From: Bacillus cereus
Lineage (GTDB): Bacteria > Bacillota > Bacilli > Bacillales > Bacillaceae_G
Reading direction: 5' to 3'
Assembly (NCBI RefSeq): GCF_025917685.1
Contig: NZ_CP089518.1
Span: 2,357,001 to 2,421,000 of the forward strand
Length of the DNA stretch: 64,000 nt
Shown here piece after piece: positions 45,654-53,569 of this stretch. Position 1 is the stretch's first letter. Every line of letters begins with the position of its first letter. The position numbers and the translations under genes were made by a program. The notes below the pieces were generated by a model. That model did no database searches. It was not told the DNA's origin and saw nothing but the letters and a program-made list of their open reading frames with translations.

Positions 45654-46835
45654 ATGAAAAAAATAACGAATTTGTGTATGAGTGCTGTACTAACCACATC
45701 TATTATCAGTGGTTATGTTTTAGGTAAGGGGATTGAGAAAGTTCAGGCGAAGGAAATTGAAAAAACGCAGAGAAAAGATATGAAGAAAGTAGAGGTGCAA
45801 AAACAAGTAGGAAAGTATACAATGCCAGATGAAAAAAGCAAACATGAAGGAACGTGGCTACAATGGCCTCATGAATTTACATATGGGCAAAAATATCAGC
45901 AAGAGGTAGAGCCGATTTGGATTCAAATGACAAATACTTTAAGCAAAGGCGAAAAAGTTCATATTGTTGCATATGATCAAGAAGAAAAAGAAAGAATTAC
46001 TGAAGTTTTAATGGATCAGGGGGTGAATATGGGAAAAGTTGATTTCTTTATCGCACCTACTGACGATGTATGGGCTAGAGATACTGGACCGATTTTTGTT
46101 TATGATAATGACAAAAACCTAAAGATATTAGATCCAGGATTTAACGGATGGGGAAAGAAAACACCATATAAGAAAGATGCTCGTCTTCGTGAGAGTCTTA
46201 GCAAACAGTTAGGTATTGAAAGAATTGATTGGAATAAATTTGTTCTTGAAGGCGGCGCATTTGAATTAGATGGTAATGGAACTGCTTTATTAACTAGAAG
46301 TGCTGTGACGAATAAAAATAGAAACGCTAAATTGTCAGAAAAAGATATTGAAAAATATATGAGTGACCTTGGGATAACAAATTTTATTTGGTTAGATGGA
46401 GTACCCAACTTAGATATTACTGATTTTCATATTGATGGATTTGCAAAATTTCACGATAAATCTACTATTATAACGTTAAACAAAAAAGATTTAGCTGAAT
46501 GGGGAACGTCTGATAAAGATATTAACAAGTTGTTGCAGGCAAAAGATGCTGAGGGGAATAAATACAAGTATGTATATCTGCCGCTAAGCAAGAATAATGT
46601 TACATTAGCAAATGGGAAGCAGCTTGATTATAAAGGTTCATATATTAATTATTATATAGCGAATCAAGTTATCTTAGTTCCTAACTATAATGATCCTAAT
46701 GATAAAATAGCAAATGAGATGATTCAAAAACTTTATCCTGATCGTAAAGTGGTGGGGATTGATGTAAGAGAGCTTTATAAAAATGGTGGTATGATTCATT
46801 GTATTACTCAACAACAACCAATCAATTTGAAATAA
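45654..46835 (+). CDS. Secreted agmatine/peptidyl-arginine deiminase-family protein
   Basis: 393 residues. A signal peptide or anchor spans about 1-32, then a Lys/Glu-rich linker. The guanidino-group-modifying core runs from about 55: DDVWARDTGPIF, EGGAFELDGNGT, DFHIDGFAKF (catalytic His) and the nucleophile Cys383 in GGMIHCITQQQP. Agmatine deiminases make N-carbamoylputrescine and are cytosolic; a secreted version is odd and suggests extracellular agmatine or protein arginine as substrate. It sits behind a MerR-type promoter. Confidence 0.85.
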   Translation: MKKITNLCMSAVLTTSIISGYVLGKGIEKVQAKEIEKTQRKDMKKVEVQKQVGKYTMPDEKSKHEGTWLQWPHEFTYGQKYQQEVEPIWIQMTNTLSKGEKVHIVAYDQEEKERITEVLMDQGVNMGKVDFFIAPTDDVWARDTGPIFVYDNDKNLKILDPGFNGWGKKTPYKKDARLRESLSKQLGIERIDWNKFVLEGGAFELDGNGTALLTRSAVTNKNRNAKLSEKDIEKYMSDLGITNFIWLDGVPNLDITDFHIDGFAKFHDKSTIITLNKKDLAEWGTSDKDINKLLQAKDAEGNKYKYVYLPLSKNNVTLANGKQLDYKGSYINYYIANQVILVPNYNDPNDKIANEMIQKLYPDRKVVGIDVRELYKNGGMIHCITQQQPINLK

Positions 46836-46892
46836 TATATTTATAGATTTTTTTAGTTGTCTATTTCTTATGAAGACTTGTTTATCCATAAG

Positions 46893-46929
46893 ATAGGTAA
46901 AGATGCCATGGTATTTTTACCTATTTTGT
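46893..46929 (+). terminator. Intrinsic terminator after agmatine-deiminase-like gene
   Basis: AGGTAAA / TTTACCT stem extended by flanking AT pairs (ATAGGTAAA ... TTTACCTAT), followed by TTTTG. Confidence 0.68.
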
Positions 46930-47124
46930 TGTGTTTTTTATGAGTTAATTATTATTTTCCTATAAACTGCAGAAACTAATATATTTTATGTATAAAAGTT
47001 AGATTATTTTAATGCTCTTATTGCAGTAATATGCTGTTTAAGGGGAGTTCAAAATTACACAATTTGACTTGTGTAATTTATTGCGTTATGCTTTTTTTTA
47101 GTATAAACGAAAGGCTTGAAGATA

Positions 47125-47178
47125 ATGATTCGTCGTTTGAGAAAGCTAAAGAATGTAGCAGTCGTAGTAAGCTTCTAA
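47125..47178 (+). CDS. Possible leader peptide of the acetyltransferase attenuator
   Basis: ATG 47125 opens a 17-codon frame, MIRRLRKLKNVAVVVSF, ending TAA at 47176. The last codons and stop fall inside the left arm of the stem-loop at 47171-47210, as in the leader peptides of inducible cat and erm genes. The RBS is weak (AAGG...GAAG). Short, basic and hydrophobic-tailed. Confidence 0.4.
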   Translation: MIRRLRKLKNVAVVVSF

Positions 47179-47210
47179 GTAAATTGCAAAAATCTACACT
47201 ACTTAGAAGC
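47171..47210 (+). promoter_or_regulatory. Stem-loop, candidate translational attenuator
   Basis: GCTTCTAAGTA (47171-47181) and TACTTAGAAGC (47200-47210) form a perfect 11-bp stem with an 18-base loop. It ends exactly where the RBS GAGG (47211-47214) of the acetyltransferase at 47224 begins. No T-tract follows, so it is not a terminator. Confidence 0.55.
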
Positions 47211-47223
47211 GAGGAATAAAGTT

Positions 47224-47883
47224 ATGAAGCATCCATTATTTAATCATTGGTCAGAAACAAAGTATATAAAAGATATAGTAACAAATCCACTCATTGAGGT
47301 AGGAGAGTACTCCTATTATTCAGGCTATTATGGTCATCAAAATTTTGAAGATGGCTGTGTAAGGTATTTGTGGGGGGATGCTAAGTCCCGAGCGCTTTTC
47401 AATCCAATTGAACAGATGGGTTGGAAACTTGATAAACTCATTATTGGAAATTATGTTTGTATTGCAAGTGGAGTTGTCATTCTAATGGGTGGGAATCATA
47501 ATCATCATCCTGAATGGATTACAGTATATCCATTCGCTGAGCAAATTGAACAATCATATGAACCGAAGGGTGATACAGTCATTAAAAGTGATGCTTGGAT
47601 TGGAATGAATGCTATCATAATGCCTGGTGTTACAATCGGTGAGGGTGCAATTGTTGCAGCAGGAACTGTCGTAAGTAAAGATGTTCCGCCGTATACAATA
47701 GTTGGTGGAAATCCTGCTAAGGAAATAAAGAAACGATTCACTGATACAGAAATGAAAATGCTAATGGAAATGCGTTGGTTTGATTGGAATAGAGAATTAG
47801 TTGAGCAGGCAATTCCTATTTTATCTAGTGCATCCATAGAATTATTATATGATTTTTATAAAAAGGAAGTAAAAAATAAATAA
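47224..47883 (+). CDS. CatB/Vat-type xenobiotic acetyltransferase
   Basis: 219 residues, left-handed beta-helix (hexapeptide-repeat) acetyltransferase. It has the family start (MKHPLFNHWSETKYI), the YYSGYYGHQNFED block, MGGNHNHHPEWITVYPF with the catalytic His region at about 92-95, then hexapeptide turns IGMNAIIMPGVTIGEGAIVA and VVSKDVPPYTIVGGNPAK. This is the group of type B chloramphenicol and streptogramin A acetyltransferases. The drug actually modified cannot be told. RBS GAGG and possible attenuation are listed above; the gene is closed by a terminator. Confidence 0.88.
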   Translation: MKHPLFNHWSETKYIKDIVTNPLIEVGEYSYYSGYYGHQNFEDGCVRYLWGDAKSRALFNPIEQMGWKLDKLIIGNYVCIASGVVILMGGNHNHHPEWITVYPFAEQIEQSYEPKGDTVIKSDAWIGMNAIIMPGVTIGEGAIVAAGTVVSKDVPPYTIVGGNPAKEIKKRFTDTEMKMLMEMRWFDWNRELVEQAIPILSSASIELLYDFYKKEVKNK

Positions 47884-47892
47884 ATCAGCTAG

Positions 47893-47928
47893 AAAAACTA
47901 CATTCAATATAGGGTGTAGTTTTTTTAT
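47893..47928 (+). terminator. Intrinsic terminator after acetyltransferase gene
   Basis: AAAAACTACA / TGTAGTTTTT perfect stem followed by more T. Confidence 0.8.
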
Positions 47929-48038
47929 TACAAAAAAATAATAGATTAGACTAAAGAAAATTCATCTCTGGTATGAGTCTAGCAATAGCTGAATTGAATA
48001 ATTAAAATCCTTGATAGCTAATAAACGTATGCTTGGTT

Positions 48039-48080
48039 ACCAGTGTGTCTCGATATTTAATCGGGACACACTGGTTTTAT
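48039..48080. terminator. Long hairpin next to bcr1-like repeat
   Basis: ACCAGTGTGTCTCGAT pairs with ATCGGGACACACTGGT, one G-T pair, loop of five, followed by TTTAT, which doubles as the left end of the repeat. Confidence 0.65.
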
Positions 48081-48235
48081 CCCGCTATTCGCCGGGCAGT
48101 AAGGCCCCCACCTCAAAATTCAGCGAAAGCGAAGAAGTTAGGTGGGGGATCAACTGCCCGTAAAAGCCCGATTGGTGTGGGCTGATAATCAATGGGGGAT
48201 GAACAAAACCCCCACTGATTAAAGTTTCACTTTAT
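48076..48235 (+). repeat. bcr1-like repeat, full length
   Basis: 160 bp between TTTAT copies. It has the same order as at 43431: CCCGC/GCCGGGC, GCCCCCACCT/AGGTGGGGG, GCCCGTAAAAGCCCGATTGG and a second hairpin ending CCCCCACTGATT, then AAAGTTTCACTTTAT. Forward orientation, ending 13 bp before the SigP box of dacA. Confidence 0.82.
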
Positions 48236-48248
48236 TTTTTGTAAATGT

Positions 48249-48279
48249 GGAACAAATGTATTATTTAGATTGTCTATTA
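48249..48279 (+). promoter_or_regulatory. SigP-type promoter upstream of dacA
   Basis: GGAACAA, 15 bases, TGTCTATTA, the same as in front of the PBP genes at 53570 and 59619 and close to those of sigP and bla. It would give a leader of about 235 nt to the dacA GTG. Confidence 0.78.
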
Positions 48280-48518
48280 ATTGTAATCCTAAAAAATATG
48301 AAAGTACGGATCATTTTGAAAAATACAAAGGTATTAAAAAGAGGGATGTGTGTGGGAATACGAAGTGTCAGTGCCCTAAAAGGGTTTGATGAGATGGTCT
48401 ATATGAAAGCGATCCTAACGTCTTATATGTATATAGAATTTGAGAACACTGTCTATTTTTTGGGGGATTATGTTAGAATAACGTTTTTTTGAGTACAAAG
48501 ATATTGGAGGTAACAGAA

Positions 48519-49832
48519 GTGAAAGGTATGTTTTGCAAGAGATTTATTGCAATAGTAACAGTGCTTACACTATTTTGTAGCATTGTTGTTACATCTGGAA
48601 GAGCATCAGCGGAAACAGTTCCTGCTATAGACGTTGAAGCAGGATCAGCAATTTTAGTAGAAGCAAATTCTGGGAAAATTTTATATGAAAAAAATGCAGA
48701 TGAATCATTAGCAATTGCTAGTATGACAAAAATGATGAGTGAATACTTAGTACATGAAGCGGTGGATAAAGGAAAACTTAAATGGGATCAAAAAGTTAAA
48801 ATTTCTGAATATGCATATAAGATTTCGCAAGATCGCTCATTATCAAACGTTCCATTAGAAAATGGTGGCTCTTATACAGTTAAAGAGTTATATGAGGCAA
48901 TGGCAATTTACTCTGCAAACGGTGCAACAATTGCTTTAGTTGAAGAGATTGCTGGAAAAGAAGTTAATTTCGTAAAAATGATGAACGCTAAGTCAAAAGA
49001 GTTTGGAATGAAAAATTATAAATTTGTAAACTCTACAGGTTTAACAAACCATGATTTAAAAGGACATCACCCAGAAGGAACAACTCCAGACGAGAAAAAT
49101 AAAATGTCTGCAAGGGATTGTGCGATTTTAGCGCAACGTCTCATTCAAGATTTCCCAAAAATATTAGATACAGCAAAAATCCCCAAAAAAACATTCCAAA
49201 AGGGTGGCAAGTATCCAATTGATATGGTGAATTTTAACATGATGTTACAAGGCTTAATTAAGCAATACGAAGGTGTAGATGGGTTGAAAACAGGAACTAC
49301 TCCAGAAGCTGGTGATTGCTTCACTGGTACAGTAGAAAGAAACGGTATGCGCCTAATTTCTGTAGTGATAAAAGCAAACTCTCATACAGCACGTTTTGAT
49401 GAGACGAAGAAATTATATGATTATGGATTTGCGAATTTTGAAGTGAAGAAAGTTTATGGGAAAGATGCAGTAGTAAAAGGGCATGAAACAGTGCGAGTAG
49501 CAAATGCAAAAGACAAAGATGTAGTTGTTCAAACGAAGCAAGCTGTTTCACTTCCAATGCCAAAGGGCAACAATGACGTTTATAAAAAAGAATTTAAAGT
49601 ACCGAATAAAGAACAAGAAGCGCCTATTAAAAAGGATGTAACAATTAGTAAAATGATTATTTCGCCTAAAGATAGTACAGATCCTGGATTTTTATCAGGT
49701 AAATCATTACAAGTAGACCTTGTAACAAACTCTGATGTAGAACAAGCAAATTGGTTTACACGTTTTATGCGCGAAATCGGATCTTTCTTTAGCGGTATGT
49801 GGGATAGTGCGGTTGATATAGTAAAAAGCTAA
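48519..49832 (+). CDS. dacA: D-alanyl-D-alanine carboxypeptidase (PBP5-type)
   Basis: 437 residues from GTG 48519 with GGAGG 9 bases upstream. Signal peptide about 1-31 (ASA-ETV). The S11 motifs are SMTK (Ser68, Lys71), SAN near 131 and KTG near 256; a C-terminal beta-rich domain and an amphipathic helix (NWFTRFMREIGSFF) tether it to the membrane. It trims the terminal D-Ala of the stem peptide. Several dacA-type genes exist in this group; this one lies behind a SigP-type box. Confidence 0.92.
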   Translation: MKGMFCKRFIAIVTVLTLFCSIVVTSGRASAETVPAIDVEAGSAILVEANSGKILYEKNADESLAIASMTKMMSEYLVHEAVDKGKLKWDQKVKISEYAYKISQDRSLSNVPLENGGSYTVKELYEAMAIYSANGATIALVEEIAGKEVNFVKMMNAKSKEFGMKNYKFVNSTGLTNHDLKGHHPEGTTPDEKNKMSARDCAILAQRLIQDFPKILDTAKIPKKTFQKGGKYPIDMVNFNMMLQGLIKQYEGVDGLKTGTTPEAGDCFTGTVERNGMRLISVVIKANSHTARFDETKKLYDYGFANFEVKKVYGKDAVVKGHETVRVANAKDKDVVVQTKQAVSLPMPKGNNDVYKKEFKVPNKEQEAPIKKDVTISKMIISPKDSTDPGFLSGKSLQVDLVTNSDVEQANWFTRFMREIGSFFSGMWDSAVDIVKS

Positions 49833-50533
49833 TTTTATGGGATGAAACTAAATGTTAGTCTGAAACAAAAAGTTTCAAAGTATTATAGATTTTTATGTGG
49901 ATAGCTTGGAATTGAAGATTACATTAATTTTCAAATTTGGTCCTTCGGAACTTTTGGTATTGCAATCAAGCTAAGATAAATTTGTATCCATATAATCAAA
50001 AAACGCTATTCTTTTTGTAGAAATATACAGAAAGGATGGCGTTTATTATGAATCTTTCGATTTAAAGGGTTCTGATGCAAGGTTAGTTTAATAAAGTTAC
50101 ATGATGAAAGAACATTCATTATTCCACCAAGTGAAAATGAAAATTGATACCTGGTACTTATTTCTGTTATCAAATTTTATAAAAATTTAATAAAATCTTT
50201 TCTTTCTATTAAATATTTTGCTTTAAATTAATTATATAAAGAAATGGAGGCCAAAAAATGAATTTTTTAAAGAAGTTTAAGTATCTTTTTATAGCATTTA
50301 TCCCTTTGTATATAGTTATTCTTTAATTTCAATCGAATAGAAAACAAAGTATTCGAGAAAAAAGTACGATTTTAATGGGATATACCATATAGAGGGCTCC
50401 CTAATAATTTCACTTGAAAATCGGTAATTAATGAAACCAAGAATAATCATATGATACACGATTACGAGTTAATATACCCAAAAGATATGATTACTAGAGA
50501 CAATCTTTGATACTGACAAGTGAGGTGACGTCG
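49833..50533. other. Intergenic region with repeat and decayed small frames
   Basis: 701 bp. It holds the second copy of the dispersed 38-bp repeat (49997-50034). A 22-codon frame (50258-50326, MNFLKKFKYLFIAFIPLYIV) with a GGAGG RBS is probably the start of a small secreted-protein gene, broken by an early stop, since the following frames are full of stops. No intact gene. Confidence 0.5.
49997..50034 (-). repeat. Dispersed 38-bp repeat, copy B
   Basis: Read on the minus strand it gives CTTTCTGTATATTTCTACA then AAAAGAATAGCGTTTTTTG, the partner of 33086-33124. Immediately upstream lies AATCAAGCTAAG, also found in part near 33950. Confidence 0.6.
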
Positions 50534-51049
50534 ATGAGAGGGACATTAATAAAAATCGGAGTATTTATTTTGGTTTTAACAGTAGGGATATATCTTGCGA
50601 AATCCGTATATGACCATCATACGAACCGAGCTAAAGTAAGAGACACGATTCAACAAATATCAATAGAGCATGGTATACCGCCATGGATTCCTTTATCTAT
50701 TGCATTCCATGAAAGTAAGTTTGATCGAAATGCAGTTGGAGATCAGGGCACATCATTTGGATTGTTTCAGCTTCATCGAGGTGGACTAGCACCTAAAGAT
50801 TTAACGAATGAAGATTTGAAAAATGCAGAAACCAATACTCGAATTGCAATATCTAATATGATAAATGCGTATAACCGTGGTTTACAGCAAAATTTAAAAG
50901 GGCCAGAGCTATTAAAACATGTTGCAAATACCTCAGGGTGGCCTGGAAATAAGGGGGTTCAATGGACAGATAAACAGACAGACTATAACGAGGGTTTAGA
51001 AAACAGTTTTAAAATGTTTTCTAAACGACAATACGATTTTATAGAATGA
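50534..51049 (+). CDS. Lytic transglycosylase-like protein (SLT fold)
   Basis: 171 residues from ATG 50534 with GTGAGGTG upstream. One membrane helix at about 5-22 anchors it outside the cell. The SLT-type domain includes FHESKFDRNAVGDQG with the catalytic Glu and SFGLFQLH, as in soluble lytic transglycosylases (YjbJ/Slt70 core). It would cleave MurNAc-GlcNAc bonds of the wall to 1,6-anhydro products. Monocistronic. Confidence 0.83.
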   Translation: MRGTLIKIGVFILVLTVGIYLAKSVYDHHTNRAKVRDTIQQISIEHGIPPWIPLSIAFHESKFDRNAVGDQGTSFGLFQLHRGGLAPKDLTNEDLKNAETNTRIAISNMINAYNRGLQQNLKGPELLKHVANTSGWPGNKGVQWTDKQTDYNEGLENSFKMFSKRQYDFIE

Positions 51050-51239
51050 AATTTCTTTTTTCTTTCTATTATTATATAAATTATGCCTAGATACGAAAGT
51101 TCCCTAAAACAGATACATAGATTAACTTTGTACTGCTTACATTAGGAATTTAAAGAAACAATATGTACAATTCTCCCACTACATTCGCATAGTGGCCTTT
51201 ATGAACAGCAAAATTTACAATTTACAAGGAGAACATTTT

Positions 51240-52349
51240 ATGAGTAAGAGAATAAAAGAATTAGATTCCATACGAGGGTTAGCGGCACTTACTGTGGTAT
51301 TTGGACATTTTTGTTTAATGCTACCATCGTTGCCTAATTCTATTAAATTTTCCCCGCTTAGGTTTTTATGGGCGGGTGGGGAAGCTGTTATCGTTTTTTA
51401 TGTACTAAGTGGTTTTGTGTTATCTATGGCACTTTATCATTCAAAAACAAATTATTGGGGATATTTAATTAAGAGATTTGTAAGAATCTATATTCCTTAT
51501 TATTTTTGGATAATCGTTACCTTTGTTTTATTTATTTTATTTTCGTCGTATGAAGTGGTAGGACTACGGGATTGGTTCTATGATAGGTGGCAAGGGTCTA
51601 TAACAAAATTAGATATTCTAAACCACTTTGTGCTTCTTAATAACTTTTTTACGGAAAATTATAATCCAGTTATTTGGTCATTGGCTCAAGAAATGCGTAT
51701 ATCTATTGTGTTTCCTTTGTTATTCCTTCTTTTTTATAAACTGAATTGGAAGAAAACGATACTATTTGCTTTGAGCTTTTCTTTAATTAGTGTTGTTCTT
51801 AATATGTTGCATATTGGGAAAGCTGAAGGATTTTATAATGGTTATGCTGATACACTGCATTTTACATCTATGTTTATGGTTGGAATGTTACTTTTTAAGT
51901 ATCAGGAAAAACTTATCTACTCATATAGGAATATGAAAAAATTTAAAAAAGGATTTCTTATTGCATTAGGGATTATTCTATATTTATATTCCATTTTAAT
52001 TTATGGTTTTTCCCGTAATGATACAACTTTCTTATTAAAAGATTGGGGTGTCGTAATGGGGGTTAGTATATTTATTATAATGGCTATGAGTAACCTAAAA
52101 GTAAAAGCATTTTTAAATAAGAGTGTATTTGTATATTTAGGAGAAATTTCATACAGTATCTATTTGTGTCATTTTCCAATCATGATGGTACTATTTAAAC
52201 TTTTGTATACAAAGATACCTATCTTTTTCCTTCTTACTTTGTGCATTGCAATGACACTACTTTTTTCTATAGTTTCATATCATTTAATCGAAAAGAAATG
52301 TATCAACTGGGCAAAACAAAGAACAACAAATTTTTTGAAAAAAGTATAA
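51240..52349 (+). CDS. Membrane acyltransferase 3 (OafA-like)
   Basis: 369 residues from ATG 51240 with AAGGAG upstream; earlier ATG lacks an RBS. About ten membrane helices. The opening ELDSIRGLAALTVVFGHF, with the conserved Arg and His, identifies the acyltransferase 3 family, and PVIWSLAQEMRISIVFPLL is the second conserved region. It O-acylates envelope sugars (for example peptidoglycan or polysaccharide). There is no fused SGNH domain, but a separate GDSL-type gene follows at 52551. Confidence 0.85.
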   Translation: MSKRIKELDSIRGLAALTVVFGHFCLMLPSLPNSIKFSPLRFLWAGGEAVIVFYVLSGFVLSMALYHSKTNYWGYLIKRFVRIYIPYYFWIIVTFVLFILFSSYEVVGLRDWFYDRWQGSITKLDILNHFVLLNNFFTENYNPVIWSLAQEMRISIVFPLLFLLFYKLNWKKTILFALSFSLISVVLNMLHIGKAEGFYNGYADTLHFTSMFMVGMLLFKYQEKLIYSYRNMKKFKKGFLIALGIILYLYSILIYGFSRNDTTFLLKDWGVVMGVSIFIIMAMSNLKVKAFLNKSVFVYLGEISYSIYLCHFPIMMVLFKLLYTKIPIFFLLTLCIAMTLLFSIVSYHLIEKKCINWAKQRTTNFLKKV

Positions 52350-52389
52350 TTCCTAGATAGATTTTATTTCTTTAGTAAATATATGAATA

Positions 52390-52423
52390 TGACCGATTCC
52401 TAAGTATACTTAGGAATCGGTCA
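52390..52423. terminator. Perfect 34-bp palindrome, likely terminator
   Basis: TGACCGATTCCTAAGTA is followed directly by its exact complement TACTTAGGAATCGGTCA, then ATTTTGG. It can form a 15- to 17-bp hairpin with a tiny loop after the acyltransferase gene. Confidence 0.7.
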
Positions 52424-52550
52424 ATTTTGGATTCTAAATGTAAATATAGTAAAGTGGAATATAATTGAAATCGAAAATCACTTAGAAATAACAATACGGT
52501 GTGAGCTATTGTATAGTATAGATATGGTTAATAATAAAGGGGGAATACAT

Positions 52551-53144
52551 ATGTGGAAGCGATTTGTAGCAATTGGTGATAGTTTTACAGAGGGGATAGG
52601 GGATGAAGTTGAGGGAATTGCATTAAAAAGCTGGGTAGATCATTTTGTTCAACTGTGTGAAAACGATATAGAATATGCCAATTTTGCAAAGCGTGGGTTA
52701 GTAACTAAAGAAATTCGCTCGCAGCAATTGGAAAAGGCTTTAACTTTTAATCCAGATTTGGTTAGTCTCATTGCAGGGGCAAACGATGTTTTAAAAGGAC
52801 GTTGGAATCATGATGCATATAAGAACGATATGGAATTTATGATAGATACATTAAGTAAAGCAGGGGCTGATATTATTATAGCAAACCTTCCAGATTTTAC
52901 AGTTAGGCTTCCTTTTGCTTCTGAAAAAAAACAAGTAATAAAAGAACAATTATTAGAGGCAAATGAAGTTATACATTCACTGAGCAGAGAGTATAAGCTT
53001 CATCATGTTGATTTTTGGAATCATCATTTAGTTAATGATAATACGCTTTGGTCTAAGGATTTAATTCATCCAAACTCAAAAGGATATGTAAAAGTTGCTG
53101 AATTGATTTTTAGTAGTTTGCCTGTACATGACTCTTCTAAATAA
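52551..53144 (+). CDS. SGNH/GDSL-family hydrolase
   Basis: 197 residues from ATG 52551 with AAAGGGGG upstream. Block I is AIGDSFTEGIGD (nucleophile Ser), block III is GANDVLKG, and block V is DLIHPNSKGY with the catalytic Asp and His. No signal peptide, so cytosolic. It cleaves an ester of unknown kind; proximity to the acyltransferase gene suggests but does not prove a link in sugar O-acylation. Confidence 0.85.
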   Translation: MWKRFVAIGDSFTEGIGDEVEGIALKSWVDHFVQLCENDIEYANFAKRGLVTKEIRSQQLEKALTFNPDLVSLIAGANDVLKGRWNHDAYKNDMEFMIDTLSKAGADIIIANLPDFTVRLPFASEKKQVIKEQLLEANEVIHSLSREYKLHHVDFWNHHLVNDNTLWSKDLIHPNSKGYVKVAELIFSSLPVHDSSK

Positions 53145-53159
53145 GCTGTAGAATGACCT

Positions 53160-53191
53160 AAACCCCTGTCGCATGCTGTACAGGGGTTTTT
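53160..53191 (+). terminator. Intrinsic terminator after SGNH gene
   Basis: AACCCCTGT / ACAGGGGTT 9-bp stem followed by TTTGG. Confidence 0.82.
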
Positions 53192-53278
53192 GGTGCGAAA
53201 AAGAAGGATATAGAGTGCTTATAAATTATACTTTAAGTAATTCTTTTTATTGTTTATATTTTTGTTATTTTCTGTTGC

Positions 53279-53307
53279 AGAATCCTTAGTATAAGGATTC
53301 TTTTTTT
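53279..53307 (+). terminator. Second intrinsic terminator-like hairpin
   Basis: AGAATCCTTA / TAAGGATTCT 10-bp stem followed by six T. Confidence 0.78.
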
Positions 53308-53501
53308 GTATCAAAAATCTATAAAGAAAAAAAGATAAGATCGGTGAAAATGAACTAAAAGGTATTTTAAATGAAATTGTTAAAACAACACTAATAATGA
53401 TAACGTTCGCTAAATATATTCGCTCCTTATGTTTGGAAGAAACTTGAAATCTTCCCTCTCGGAATGCAGCTTAACCATAAATTTAATCTTTTTGTAAATA
53501 T

Positions 53502-53532
53502 GGAACAATTTTATAACTTACACTGTCTATTA
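53502..53532 (+). promoter_or_regulatory. SigP-type promoter of the lipoprotein PBP
   Basis: GGAACAA, 15 bases, TGTCTATTA, 38 bp before the start of the PBP gene at 53570. Confidence 0.85.
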
Positions 53533-53569
53533 AGCGTTAAAACATTTTTAACTAAGGGAGAAGATTGAA

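Larger units (their letters stand above)
46836..47223. other. Intergenic region with terminator and attenuator
   Basis: 388 bp. It contains a terminator at 46893-46929, and from about 47125 a leader peptide and stem-loop described separately; nothing else recognised. Confidence 0.5.
47929..48518. other. Long leader/intergenic region of dacA
   Basis: 590 bp. It holds a strong hairpin (48039-48080), a bcr1-like repeat (48076-48235), and the SigP-type promoter (48249-48279), followed by 240 nt before the dacA start. No gene I can support; short frames in the leader lack an RBS. Confidence 0.55.
53145..53569. other. Intergenic region with two terminators and SigP-type promoter
   Basis: 425 bp. 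Holds the terminator of the SGNH gene, a second hairpin and the SigP-type box at 53502. No gene recognised. Confidence 0.55.

Noticed and set aside
47031..47219. 62-codon frame before the acetyltransferase
   Set aside because: No RBS, overlaps the attenuator stem in another frame and composition is not protein-like; the 17-codon leader fits better.
48247..48492. 81-codon frame in the dacA leader
   Set aside because: Its start overlaps the SigP-type promoter and it has no ribosome binding site.
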